Under the pieces are notes generated by a model. The model made no database searches, was not told the origin of the DNA, and saw nothing but the letters and a program-made list of their open reading frames with translations. A DNA stretch of 64,000 bases from Coprinopsis marcescibilis. Lineage: Eukaryota > Basidiomycota > Agaricomycetes > Agaricales > Psathyrellaceae. Both the position numbers and the translations under genes were made by a program. Where the stretch lies: NCBI GenBank assembly GCA_004369085.1, contig ML210220.1, positions 70,269-134,268 of the forward strand. Reading direction: 5' to 3'. Shown here in pieces: positions 23,088-33,927 of the stretch; positions within the stretch are counted from its first letter, which is position 1, and every line of letters begins with the position of its first letter.

Positions 23088-24782
23088 CTACCAGTCAACA
23101 GGGACAACTTCCAACCCACTCTGCCCATGCTTCACATTCCGCCACCCACAACGCCAATCCCACGTATTCACCGCCATTCCGGGTCTTGTAGACAAAGCGC
23201 CACCAATATGATCCATGATCTGCCTTGACGTGATAACCGCGCCGCAGCCAGAGATTCCCCCATTCCAACCAGGACACACCCAATCCTCCCGTGTAGCGCA
23301 GAACGGGTCATCTCCTACCACACAGTCTTGTATGATGACGTCCGGAGCCCGGGCATACCCCTCAGGCAGCTTCGAGTCGACAGAAGCGTGTGCGCGGAGG
23401 ACGAGTTGGAGGATGGGCAGCCAGGTACGGTGGAGGATCATCCCACTCCCTCCCGTTCCTACCCATGCTGCGCGTCGCCGGGGTGTCGTGGTCCTACCAT
23501 CCTTGTCCACCTCCCGACTCGCTTCGAGGAGCTTCAACACCTCTCGCAGACCGTTCAGCCCAGCTTCGCCGCCGCACATTGGAAAATCATCTTCGATGAG
23601 CATGACCCATTCTGCGGGCTCTTTATCTGGACGCCCGCTTGCGACCCATCCGAATGCCTCGGAGAGATGGAGGTATTGTCCATCGTTGGCGTCGGGGTAT
23701 TTGTCGCTGTTGACGTGAAATGTGATGTTGGGGTGGGAGGTGGAGAACAGGCGTCGGACGTCCTCCATGGCTCGATGTGTCGTCGACTGGGTGTAGACAG
23801 AGAGTCGGGCCGAGCTGTTGAGGAACGGCAGGTAGCTGTCGAGGGTCGTTTTGATGATTGATGTGTGCAGTGGTACGTCGTTACGCGGATAGGAAAGCAT
23901 TAGGATCTCGAGGAGCGGTTTTGATGGGAAAGGTGAAACTGGCATCGGGATCGGGTGGACGGTGAATTGGCGGGCCACGTTGAAGGGAAGCTCCATCAGC
24001 AGGAAGCATGTGAGGCCGAGGATGATTACTCGTCCTAGATTTGTCATATAGCTCGACGCGCTGGTCGAGGCCAAGTCGGGTGTGCTGGGTGCGGAGAGGT
24101 CGTACATTGGTACGCGCTGATACTTGGCTCGGCCAAGACGTGCGATTTCCGATCGGGCGCGGTCGAGGATTATGATGGAGAATGCGATCAGCAACGCGAG
24201 CCCGTAGGTCCATGGAGACTGTTCAGTCCAACAGAAGGTTATGGTGAGAAGGAGCGCAATAGGAACGCCGTAGCTGCCTTCCAGTAGTGAGGTGCCAATG
24301 GAAACGTCTTCGGCGATGGCTACGCCTGCAGTTTGCAGGACGAGGAGAGTCGATAGGATGGGTCCAAAGCCGTTTGTGGTTTCGTAGAGCGCCCAGTGTC
24401 GGAATAGTGATGGATGTGCCCATCCGAGGCTGCGCGTAAAGATAAACCCAACCAGCGTTCTCACCAGGCCTATTACCACCCAAATCGGAAGCCCACATCT
24501 CCACAACGCCCAACACGACCATCTAGGGAACTGGAGTAGAAATGCTACCTGGAGTAGGCGAGAAATAACGCTAGCAAAAGAACTTGGTGCTGCCCATGGT
24601 GCGACGAAAAAGGGAATGAGGTTTCGGTCATAAATGACTTGGCGTGGCGCGAATGATGGAATTCCAAGTCGTATTGGATCGACGAGGCCGAGGACGGAAG
24701 GGATAATGATACTGCAGGGCAGCAGAAGATGGTACCAGGCGAGTTCTGAGGGGAGGACGCGGAGGGGGCTGAGATGGACCAT
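23088..24782 (-). CDS. Polytopic glycosyltransferase-like protein, 564 aa
   Basis: One uninterrupted frame. The first 290 residues hold about eight hydrophobic segments (for example WYHLLLPCSIIIPSVLGLV, GLPIWVVIGLVRTLVGFIF and the VIILGLTCFLLMEL helix). The remaining 270 residues form a soluble domain: LLEILMLSYPRNDV, NITFHVNSDKYPDANDG, a metal-binding-like EDDF within WVMLIEDDFPMCGG, GTGGSGMILHR and a Cys-containing C-terminus with WDWRCGWRN. That pattern suggests a GT-A-fold glycosyltransferase facing the Golgi or ER lumen, loosely like fungal GT54/MGAT4-type enzymes; the substrate is not known. It is tail-to-head with the methyltransferase gene. Confidence 0.6.
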   Translation of the reverse strand: MVHLSPLRVLPSELAWYHLLLPCSIIIPSVLGLVDPIRLGIPSFAPRQVIYDRNLIPFFVAPWAAPSSFASVISRLLQVAFLLQFPRWSCWALWRCGLPIWVVIGLVRTLVGFIFTRSLGWAHPSLFRHWALYETTNGFGPILSTLLVLQTAGVAIAEDVSIGTSLLEGSYGVPIALLLTITFCWTEQSPWTYGLALLIAFSIIILDRARSEIARLGRAKYQRVPMYDLSAPSTPDLASTSASSYMTNLGRVIILGLTCFLLMELPFNVARQFTVHPIPMPVSPFPSKPLLEILMLSYPRNDVPLHTSIIKTTLDSYLPFLNSSARLSVYTQSTTHRAMEDVRRLFSTSHPNITFHVNSDKYPDANDGQYLHLSEAFGWVASGRPDKEPAEWVMLIEDDFPMCGGEAGLNGLREVLKLLEASREVDKDGRTTTPRRRAAWVGTGGSGMILHRTWLPILQLVLRAHASVDSKLPEGYARAPDVIIQDCVVGDDPFCATREDWVCPGWNGGISGCGAVITSRQIMDHIGGALSTRPGMAVNTWDWRCGWRNVKHGQSGLEVVPVDW

Positions 24783-26026
24783 GGGACAACGCCAACCCAG
24801 TTTCTAGTGCTGTCAAATATGTACCCCACGAGCAGCGCTGATGTACGTAACAGCTCAATTTTCCGCCTGACATCAAAAGAACAACCCCCATCGAAGCAAC
24901 AACCGAATACGACTTTGTTCAGAACGCAGCAAACCACAGACATATCAGTAAAGCGAATTAATTACAGTGACGAGAACTGACCTCCGGCTACCCACTCTGC
25001 CCAACTGCTTTGTCGTCGTGGTAGTCGTCGCCATGAAAGTTAGACTTTTTACAGCTTTCTCGACGTCTTACGTACGTCCATTGCCTCCTTTTGGGTGTAC
25101 GTAACATCACACGATCAACATCGCACCCCAATGGCGACACATACCCGAGTTTTGATGAAACGTTCCCGCAGAGCACTCGATATCAGATGGTGAGCCTTCT
25201 TGGATGGATCTAGGTAATTTGAGAGCAAGGAACCGAGGTGTTGCAGAAGTGGCGACGATGGAAAAGAAAGTGAGGTCGTCGATGGACATCTCGGACTGTG
25301 AGGTTGCTTCTGTTTGTAACAGAGGCCATTGCCTTGGCACAACGTCCTACAGCAGACTCGTATGTCACGACCTGAGAGATTTGGGCCTCAAATGATAAGC
25401 GCACGTTAAGAATCCGCCAAGAAATGTGGTATTATTACTGCATTTTCCCTTGAGATATTGATGAAGGAGACACATGATGTAAAACACAGCGGTCTCTGGA
25501 ATCAAACGGGCTTCCGACCTTCCAAAGAGCACGGTTTTAACATGATACTATTGAATGAAAACATAAGTTGAAGACTGCGCGACAATGCCAACCCGGAACT
25601 GGTTGGTCCGAAGGTAAGTATCAGCATCGCGTATGATCACCATCACTACCATAATCAATGATGTACTATGTAGTAACTTCGACTGAGTATTCCTTTCCAA
25701 CATGATTCATGAAGCTCCTGACATCCAATAGGTATGTCCCAGAAAGATTTGTCTGGAGCTGGGCGCGTCTATGTAGTAGTGTCCCAAGCACAGTCCAAGA
25801 GATGCTGACCACCATCTCTTGGACACCAACCGTTGGCGCAGGGAGAAAATCGTCACCCGTCAACTCCATCACCGCCCACTGCGAGCGCCAATGGACTGAT
25901 GGTTGTCGACTTTGGGCGCGTGCCCTGTGCAACATGTCCGACCATGTCCAACCATGCTTGAACCTGGGGTTCTTTGTAACTCAACACCGTATACATCTGA
26001 TTTACGGTTAGTACTAGTAGCTACTG
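24783..26026. other. Intergenic, no gene supported
   Basis: Several open frames of 60-100 codons exist on both strands, but none has a recognisable motif or consistent intron structure. Nothing further seen. Confidence 0.4.
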
Positions 26027-26285
26027 CCGGATGAGATCTGAGAGTCAGAATCAGACCGAGATAAAGGCAAACCATCTTAAACAAATAAATATCAAATACA
26101 GCATAACCAGGTTATCTAATACCACTCAGCATCTTCGAGTTCGCCCGTCAAGAGACCCCTAGCAGCAACCGAACTACCAGCGCCACCCGCCAAAGGACTC
26201 GGAGACCTGAATGGAAACTGAAAGAGAGGTTGATCGACAGTTGGCTCGTGGTCACCCTGCTCTGTCTCCGACGCTCCTGGTGGCT
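26027..26285 (-). pseudogene. Relic of the 3' end of the ultra-basic protein family
   Basis: Reading leftward, this stretch encodes SPSPLAGGAGSSVAARG then LLTG..EDAEWY and a stop, which matches the last residues of the gene at 35187-38537 (SPGARGAGGSVAARDLLT, EDAEWY) and more loosely the one at 47644. The similarity runs on into the untranslated 3' side (AGTCAGAATCA and GATAAAGGCAAA on the plus strand at 26042-26070 versus 35102-35133). The upstream coding part is lost after about 26290. Confidence 0.7.
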
Positions 26286-26601
26286 AGGACCAGGCAGGAC
26301 CTTCGGCGCACCCGCCTGCTATTGTTCACCAACACTACTAATACTACTACCAAGTACCCCACTGACTCGCGAGTAGCAGCCACGGTACCCAGTACCCCTA
26401 ATTGTGTTGCTATTACAATGGGGCTGGTAGGTATTATAAATACGGCTCATCTGACAGTAGTAATCTAAAACCTCTTTCCACCACAGAATCTTCGCTAATT
26501 GGACCCAGCATTTGTACAGAAATAATACGATCGTTCTTGGGCTCTGCTAAGTCAATATAATTAACCGTCACCCTTATATCCTACGCAGCGCAGTATTCAA
26601 C
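26286..26601. other. Intergenic
   Basis: No gene seen. A run of CTACTA/ACTACT words at about 26334-26352 is a small imperfect microsatellite. Confidence 0.4.
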
Positions 26602-27078
26602 ATGGACCATAATGCTAAACAGAAAGGCGTCAGTACCCCGAGAGCTGATGGGGGATCCGGCGACGACCACCCTGGGCACGGCATACAGGAGTCAAATGAC
26701 ACCACGCGAAATACCTACTGGGTAAGGACGAAGGATATTGCTACAAGTACCCAGGGGGATTCCGAGCCTTTGGTCATCCTTGAAGTCGACGAGAGAGACG
26801 CTCTCAAAGCAGAGCAAGGACTCGCACGTGCAGGATGGGAGAGAGTAACTCGAACAGCCCCACCCGGCGCTGGACCACGGGCTCGGGAGCCTGCACTCGG
26901 GGTATCACAGGTATCACATGGGACAGAAGCTCCAACGGGCTCAACCCGTGAACGCACACCGATTCGACACCCTTTGTTCATCCCTGAAGACGGCGAGTTG
27001 GAGGCTCTCGAGGCACAGCGGATGCTTGCACTCGAAGGATGGGAGATAGAAATTCGAGCTGCCTCGACCGATAGTTGA
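26602..27078 (+). CDS. Orphan protein with an internal duplication, 158 aa
   Basis: One exon. I recognise no domain. Residues about 55-86 (EPLVILEVDERDALKAEQGL then ARAGWERVTR) and 120-152 (HPLFIPEDGELEALEAQRML then ALEGWEIEIR) are two copies of a 32-residue acidic helical unit, joined by a Gly/Pro/Arg linker. There is no signal peptide or membrane segment. The duplicate units argue that the frame is really translated. No neighbour suggests a job. Confidence 0.5.
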   Translation: MDHNAKQKGVSTPRADGGSGDDHPGHGIQESNDTTRNTYWVRTKDIATSTQGDSEPLVILEVDERDALKAEQGLARAGWERVTRTAPPGAGPRAREPALGVSQVSHGTEAPTGSTRERTPIRHPLFIPEDGELEALEAQRMLALEGWEIEIRAASTDS

Positions 27079-27372
27079 AACATGGATTCGACAAGGGAGC
27101 AAGGATGCGCCAAGCCTGTTGCCCGGGACAAAGAATGCATGACTAAGGGGTCTGGAGATGTACATGCTAGCCCATGCATTGGCCATGAGAGCAACTGTGC
27201 CATACACATCGTTCCGGGCCCGCGCTTACACCACATGTATCAGACTCCTAGTGTCCTGCGCCTATCCAGGTGCTGAGTCTAAGCGCATGATAGGCGCTTT
27301 GTTTCCAGATTTCCTGGACCAATATAAGCTGCCCAGTCACTGAACATTCCATTCAGCAAAGTAAACACAGTC

Positions 27373-27894
27373 ATGAACAACGACAAAATCCTCATAGACA
27401 GCCTGCCGGAACAGCTGGACGAAATTTATATGATCACAGAAGATAGGGAAGATACCAGATTCACGAACGCCACTTTCACTGGCACCCTGGGGGAGCCGCT
27501 GAGTAACCTATCCGTGACTACAGCAGATCGCTTAGACGATAGAGACATGGACTGCACCGACGTCGACACTCTGGCAGAGCAGCTGAATGACCTGTCCATG
27601 AGCGCAGAGGCTCGGTTAGAGAAAGCATGCAAAGATGCACACACTCGATACCTGGCCAAACTCGATCTCAAAGCAGAAACGAAGAACAATATCCCACTCA
27701 AACTTCGTGGTTTCTGCGAGAGGTTTGAAGCCCGGATCCGTGAGGGCATTGTCCAGTTGAATAGTTCTCACTTTGAACAGATTGCAATTGAGTGTGGTAG
27801 CCACGTTGCGGACTGGCTTGCCTATTATCAAGACGCTTGGGTGAAATATCATGACGAGGTGAACGATGCGGATGATCACTTTTGGCGCTCATGA
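27373..27894 (+). CDS. Orphan acidic protein with three short repeats, 173 aa
   Basis: One exon. No known domain. The first 90 residues hold three degenerate units of about 15-18 residues: LPEQLDEIYMITEDR, LGEPLSNLSVTTADR and LAEQLNDLSMSAEAR. The C-terminal half has no repeat and is Trp/Tyr-containing (WLAYYQDAWVKYHDEV), apparently helical. Predicted cytosolic or nuclear. It is 0.3 kb after the other repeat-bearing orphan and on the same strand. Confidence 0.5.
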   Translation: MNNDKILIDSLPEQLDEIYMITEDREDTRFTNATFTGTLGEPLSNLSVTTADRLDDRDMDCTDVDTLAEQLNDLSMSAEARLEKACKDAHTRYLAKLDLKAETKNNIPLKLRGFCERFEARIREGIVQLNSSHFEQIAIECGSHVADWLAYYQDAWVKYHDEVNDADDHFWRS

Positions 27895-28557
27895 ATAGAC
27901 TGTTAGGATATTTGTTTTCTAGCATAATATGAATCTACAATATATATATATATACCCTCGTGCGGACAATACCTTACTACACATATGATTGGATTGAATG
28001 GCTTGAATTGACGCAGTAGAACACTCTGAAGTACCGCAAGCAGCGCTGCAGATAGGTTCGTCCCATATCACCCACCGCCAAGCGTCCCAAAGCAACGCCG
28101 CCCTGTCAGCCATGTTGAGATCGCGTGCCCTGACCCCCGAGAGAGAGCAATTGGAGTACGCCTCCGGACTTGGTAGCTGCGGAGACAGGTGCGAAAACAA
28201 ATCCAAATCCCAGGAAGTTAAAGCTTGAAACAACTCGTGAGAAGTCAGCGTTCAATTTTAAAGCAAAGGATGGGTTACGGGCAAATAATTACGTCGCTTC
28301 GCAAGGTCGTCCTTAAAAGTCCACAAGCACAGTAGCTATCAATGCGTTAAATCTTGGGTAAAATGTACAAACAATGGCAGCACACATGATCACCATCAGA
28401 CCAGACCAGTACGCTCTCAGCCAACTCTAGAGATAACAATCCGTGCCAAGCAAGCACCAACACCTCTTCACCTTCCCACCTCCAGCTACAAACACGTGAA
28501 TACGACAACTCTCATCCAAACTCGCGAACGGTCAACTTCAGACCATCGACTCAAACC
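27895..28557. other. Intergenic with (TA) run
   Basis: A 14-nt TA microsatellite lies at 27941-27954, just after the orphan gene. No gene seen in the rest. Confidence 0.45.
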
Positions 28558-30758
28558 TCAGTGCTCCATCTCCTCCCACGTCCTCCCTACAGTCTTGGCT
28601 AAATCCGCCTCAGTCACCTGCTTCCCACTCGAGAAATACCCAGCGGCGATCTTCGCGTCAATCTCCACACGCGAGTCGGGTGGGATGAGGTGCTCGGGGA
28701 TGTCGTACCGTTTATGGATTGGGATGCCCGAATTGACAATCGCGTCGTATTTCCTGTTGGTAGATGGGTTAGTACTGCTCGAGAGGCGAACGGGGAATAG
28801 AACAGCGCGCTTGAGCACTCACATATCGCTCATCGAAACCATGTTGTCGACCTTCTTGATCCCCAACCAGTGCAACACGTCGGGCATGAGTGCCTGGAAC
28901 CGCATATCCTTCACGCCCGCGATCATCTCCGTGCTCTTGAAATATTTGTCTGCACTGTCTCCACCACGTTTGCGCAGGTTGTATACGAGGTACCTAGGGG
29001 GGGAATTAGAATGTGAAATATATCGTTCGTTGGAGTTGAACTCACTTGGTAACTTCACCCAGAGCACGACCTTCCTTCCTGAAGTATGCAACGACGCCGA
29101 CGCCACCTTTCTGTGCGTTTCGTACGCACTCTTCGATTGCGTACACGAGGTAAGGCTTGCATGTGCAGATATCAGAGCCGAATACGTCCGAACCATTACC
29201 TGTTATCGGCTTAGTAAAGGAAGGAGAGAGCGAGGGAAGAGGAGACTTACATTCATCGTGAACACGGAGAGTAAGCTCCTTGGTTTCGTCGTACATGAAC
29301 GCTGGGTTTCCGACTTTACAAAGAAGAGGTTAATGTTAATGCTTTGGCAGTGGGGAAAGAACACGCACATATGTAGACAGTGATTCCTCCGATTGGTGGA
29401 AGGAAGACCTTGATGTCGGGACGTGTGATGAGCTCGGGGTACATACCGCCAGTGTCTTCGAAGAGAGCCCGTCGCAAGAGAGTCTCGGATCTGAAAAAGT
29501 AGAAGAAAAGGAATAGTCAGCAACGATGAACGATGAATTCCTGATGAGCAAAGAACAATAAACGCGTACTCACATCCCAAACCTTTCCGCCACACCCGGC
29601 AAATACCACACAGGGTCAATAGCCGCCTTGCCCACATTCACCTCCACACCCGGGTCAAGCGCACTCTCAGTCCCATCCTCATTCTTCACCGGCCGACTCT
29701 TCAATACCACGTTCCCATCAACCACAATCTCACCCTTTCGCGCACTCTCGTCCAGCTCGCTCATCTTCAAATGAGCCTTGGTGATGGCGATGCTAGGCCT
29801 CACGTCCAAACCGTCCTCCTCCATCTCCTTGCGGAAGACCTGGGGGACGAGGTGGCCGAAAGGGTCGAAGCTGACGATCTTGGATGGGTCGGACCAGGAA
29901 GGCTGGAAGGGGATGTCGATTGGTGGGTCGGTTTGCGAGTAGTCGGGTTTGTGGGTGGGGTCGAGCGCGCCCATTGCGATGCTGAGAGCGCGGTAGATGC
30001 TGTAGCTTCCTGCATGTGCGCCGATCGCGTTGCGGTGTTTGATGCTCGACGGGAGGCGGCTGCAGATTACGGGGCCGCGCGTGGTCGCGTCTGAGGCGCC
30101 CCATTGGATGGGGTGGGGTGCGATACCGTGTTGGTCGGGGTAAGCTGTGATTCCGATTAGCGAGCTTCTCGAAGAAAGGTAGGATGAAAGGAGATATGGA
30201 AGCGAATCAACGTGGAATGCAGAGATAGGGGTGGTGCATTGATACAGATAGGTGGTATTAGGAATGCAGGAGAGTGCGGTGGAGATAAGGATAAGGATAG
30301 AGGTGAGATAGACGTACTGGTGAGATTGACTCTGCCAGGGTATAAGAGTTTCTCGCGTTCCTTATCTGTCAAGGATGCTAGTGCAACGCGTGCGGGGGTT
30401 GCCGACGATGCATCGGGCTTCTGAGCTCCACCTCCGAGCGTCTTGGATAGGAAGCTCGACATGGGACTAGAAGAGACAGGTGGAATGGCAACCTTGCTGA
30501 ACGAAACCGGAGAGCTGTCGCTGGCAAGCACGCTCGTTGGGCGCGGAGGAGTCTTGGGTTCCAACGGCGATACAGGCCCCTTGTTAGCTGCGTTCAGCGT
30601 GTCGAGCTAAACGAGAAAGATCGATTTCGTTATTATCATATCGAATCACATCCATCGATTCACAATCTACGAACCTTTGCCTGCATCGCTTGCTGGGAGA
30701 CCTGCAGCGATTCCAGCTGAGTCAGAATTTGGGTCAGAACGGCGTCTGAGACTGGCAT
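28558..30758 (-). CDS. URC1: URC1-type GTP cyclohydrolase II-like protein, 549 aa
   Basis: Leftward exons 30675-30758, 30318-30606, 29574-30144, 29369-29490, 29251-29313, 29046-29199, 28823-28993 and 28558-28753 join in frame to 549 aa; all introns are GT/AG (51-173 nt). The C-terminal domain resembles GTP cyclohydrolase II: the zinc ligands C-x10-C-x-C (HDECN...DICTCKP), GGVGVVAYFRKEGRALGEVTK and NLRKRGGD. The unusual ICTCKP and the long N-terminal part (QWGASDATTRGPVICSRLPS) mark it as the fungal uracil-catabolism protein URC1 rather than the riboflavin enzyme RIB1. In the yeast URC pathway it acts with URC4 to open uracil. Residues 1-100 are a coiled-coil start and a Ser/Pro-rich stretch. 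No other URC gene is in the window. Confidence 0.88.
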
Positions 30759-31640
30759 TGCTGGTCGTGTTGTTGATCTGTTGTGCTATGGTGGGTTCAG
30801 GCGAAGTGGCGAAGGGAAGAAAGAAAGAAGGAAGAGAATGGCTATGGTCCGTGGCATGAGGTGTTTATATGAAACGGAAGGTCCTATGCCTGCAGGCGAA
30901 CGGAACCCGGTCTTGTGGGGGTCAGAGTGATGGAATGCAATTACATCAGCGGCATGTGGCGAGCCCGGGTTCTTCGGAGAAGGTCCGTGCCCTTGGCTGC
31001 AATGAATCGGGGTACCAAATGAAAGGTTTGGGGTAACTTTAATCGCAGTTGTCACCGTAATGCAGGGTAGACTGGATGTAAAGATAGAACGCATTCTAAG
31101 TGGATTTCAATGATGTCAGTGGTCGCTTCGAGTATTGATACAAGTATGTAGATAAGCGACTATCTACAGGTGACCCCTGAGAATGGTCAAAAACATCGAA
31201 CACCAGGTAATCGTACACCCGCTGGGAGTATTGAATCTTGAGAGGGGCCATCAACTGAGGGAGTAGTCGTCAAAAACTCTCCCATCTTAAATGAGTGGTC
31301 CCCGCAGCCGACGTCGCCCTTGCTTGAGGTACACATCTCCATTCCAGGACCATACACCTTCACCTTTACTCTAAGCCTAACGAATGTAATATTGCTTTGA
31401 ATATGCTCGTGGTGACCGCATTCTTAAAGATGGAGGCTAGTTTGAAGCTTAAAGAGGCACACTGAGTCGATATCGATGATGGTGGTACAGACACAAGGCT
31501 GGGAATTGCAGTGCCGTGCTAAGGACCCGAGAGAATTATATGTATGTACTAAGTACTCGCACCTCGCTCCGAAGCGGCGAATATAAAGCACAATGCAAAA
31601 CCATATCCCTATGAAGAAGGTACGCAAGTGTCTGGCTGGA
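30759..31640. other. Intergenic
   Basis: No gene seen. The first part is the promoter side of URC1. Confidence 0.45.
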
Positions 31641-32776
31641 TCAGAGTCCCTGAGCATCGTGCAATTTGTACTCCTTGATTTCTTCTCCAAAATATTCCTC
31701 GACGAGAGGGTGGGAGTTAAGTTCTGGTATTACAGGCTCGACGGTTACTCTGATTTTTTGTGCCGAATTCATGTGGAATGATCCGCAGCCACTAGTGCAG
31801 CTGAAGCTACTCCCCCCAAATGGACTGACCAGGCAATCGAGGCATTGAATGTGGCTTGCGTGTATCCAGGTATCGTCAGTGTCCACAGAGCCTCCGACAA
31901 TGTTCTGGCATGTAAGAATCGACGCTTTATGAAACGCCAGGCGGCAGTTGTTACATTGCGGGTGCTGCTCTACCAGGCTAGCTGTCGTTTTACAATACCC
32001 GCATCTGATGGAGTCGAGTCGAAATCGGTGTGGTCCTGTGGCAGAGAATGCGGCCCCAGTTCGTGCCTTGTTGCTGGAGGATTCGCGAATGTGGCAGATA
32101 ATTGCCGCCGTTTTCCATCCCAGCGGTTCCAGCTGACTGAGTGTCACAGTGCTGGACGCTATCAAACCATTGACCCCTTCTTCGAGCCATCGACCGACTC
32201 GATGAGTTCTGGCGAGTCGAATCTTCTCTATGTCCGGAATGCTTGGTTCGATTTGGGAAATTCGCGAAATGGCATACTGGCGGATCTAGAGAAGGAATGA
32301 GGACCGAGGGGCATCGAAGAGTTAAGCACGCACGGAAGACATGTTCCAGATGGTAGAGAGTTTTAGAACGCCCATCCACTCGTCCGTGTCAAGATCAAGC
32401 TTCAGCTCGTTTCCATAGATCAACGAACGAGATCTGGGTTGATAATATGTTAGATCGCAGAGATCTGAACCAGGATTGAAAGCATCACCCACGTCGGATA
32501 CATAACCTTGAGCAGAGAGCTGAAATCGGCCTTGAGATACCCTTCGAGCGTTATCGGATGGCTCTCGTCGCGGCCATCCACCCCTTCGTTCGACGGTAAG
32601 AGATACATGCCCGCGAAAACGTCAGATATCGCTGCGAATTCGTCTCGACCAACTCCGAAAAGCTCGTCCTCGACCTAAGGTATAAACGAGTCAAGAAGAG
32701 AAAGGTAATTAGATGTATTGACGAGCCTTGAACCATAGTAGTCTTCCAGAGTGCAGATTGTTGACTTTGAGCCCAT
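31641..32776 (-). CDS. BTB/POZ-like protein with Cys-rich C-terminus, 326 aa
   Basis: Leftward exons 32723-32776, 32493-32674, 32334-32433 and 31641-32285 give 326 aa with frame kept at each GT/AG joint. The N-terminal 120 residues follow the mushroom BTB pattern: VEDELFGVGRDEF, SHPITLEGYLKADFSSLL, VMYPT, WMGVLKLSTIWNMSSIRQYA. Then comes the usual LARTHRVGRWLEEGVNGL helix. The C-terminal 130 residues carry two or more Cys/His clusters (CGYCKT..CNNCRLAFH, CLDCLVSPFGG, CTSGCGSFH) that may bind zinc. Such proteins are numerous in Agaricomycetes and of unknown function, perhaps protein-binding adaptors. The start is not certain: a 59-codon frame at 32991-33167 could be an upstream exon joined in phase at 32755. 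Confidence 0.7.
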
Positions 32777-32990
32777 AGGTCGCGGAGTCGTTTGGGCTGG
32801 AGGCAGCGGGAAGATCCATGAGGGTGATTGTCGAAAGAAAAGAAGGTTCAGAGTCGCCCCATCAGGCCTTTGGATTCTATGTACTTATATTTAGAACGTG
32901 GCAGTGCGTACAGCAACTTATCGTTAGACGTAGATTTCGCTCCAATAGTGGTGTACATATAGTAGACTCCTTCTTGTTGGCAGCGCTTAC

Positions 32991-33167
32991 CAAACGCCTA
33001 CGTTTCTCGAGCTCTCGCATTTCGTCCACAAACGCGTGGTGTGGCACCGGATTGGACTTGTACAAGGCCATTTCTTGTCGGTCGCAGGGAAGACCACCTC
33101 GTAACTGCGGTAGATCCACAAAACACCCGTGTATCTCGTTTAAACGGGTCCACGAAGACTCATCCAC
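32991..33167 (-). CDS. Possible upstream exon of the BTB gene or separate fragment
   Basis: ATG at 33167 opens 59 codons (MDESSWTRLNEIHG... to EMRELEKRRRL) and ends at a good donor (GTAAGC). No domain recognised. A splice to an acceptor (CTCAAAG) before 32755 would fuse it in phase to the BTB gene with a 236-nt intron. Without transcripts this stays open. Confidence 0.3.
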
Positions 33168-33860
33168 TATTTGTTTAAAATCTCTTTATTTAAAAGGATG
33201 CTTAAAAGGTTGGGTGGGGTTGGGGCACGTCAGCGTCAAGTATTAGAAGAAATGACAATGTGATAAGCAACATCCAAGAATGATAGTAACTGAGTCCGAC
33301 AGGCAGGTGTATCGCAGCACCTATACGCCTGACCATTCCATTACTCAGGTCCGTTACTAGACACGCGTCGACATTGCATGCTATATAATAGTCAGGATGG
33401 GCGCTTCAGCTGCAATTGATTTAGACTAGGTTAACCAATATATTATGGTTGAGAAGTGAAGCCTCAGCGTGAGGTGGCCTCCGAGTCGCAATGTCTCTAG
33501 CCACTATGTAGTCCGAACCGGCCTACCTCTACCTCTTGGACCACCCACATTCGCGCCGTGCGAGCAACATGACAACCGGGCCCCACGACAGAAAATCAAA
33601 CTTTAAAGCCGCGACTCGGGAGTCGTAGCACAGGCTCGCTGTTTGATTGGCGTTAGCGCTTGTACCGCCGGCGTCGATGCATGGTGCCAAGTCCTAACCG
33701 CTTCCATATCATCAGTCTAGAAACTTGAAACATTCGAGGACAATGCTCCCTTGCTCTTGCTTTGGCCAAACTATAGATTGTCTACCTTGGCAATGTGATA
33801 AAGAAAGGGGACATCCGACACAAAGTGGCCACTGTGATGGCAAGGATGTTCCTCCCGAGG
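33168..33860. other. Intergenic
   Basis: No gene seen. Contains only short frames on both strands. Confidence 0.4.
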
Positions 33861-33868
33861 TATAAAAG
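33861..33868 (+). promoter_or_regulatory. TATA box of the 33928 gene
   Basis: TATAAAAG lies 67 nt before the ATG at 33928. Confidence 0.5.
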
Positions 33869-33927
33869 CAGCCAGAAATGAAGCTTGTTAACCATAACCA
33901 ACCTCCTTCCCCTGTCAGCCGCACCAA

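Noticed and set aside
23215..23861. Plus-strand frames of 167-177 codons across the glycosyltransferase-like gene
   Set aside because: Shadows of the single 564-codon minus-strand frame, which has membrane helices and an EDDF motif.
25107..26011. Frames of 60-100 codons on both strands as genes
   Set aside because: No motif, no splice-supported extension and mutual overlap.
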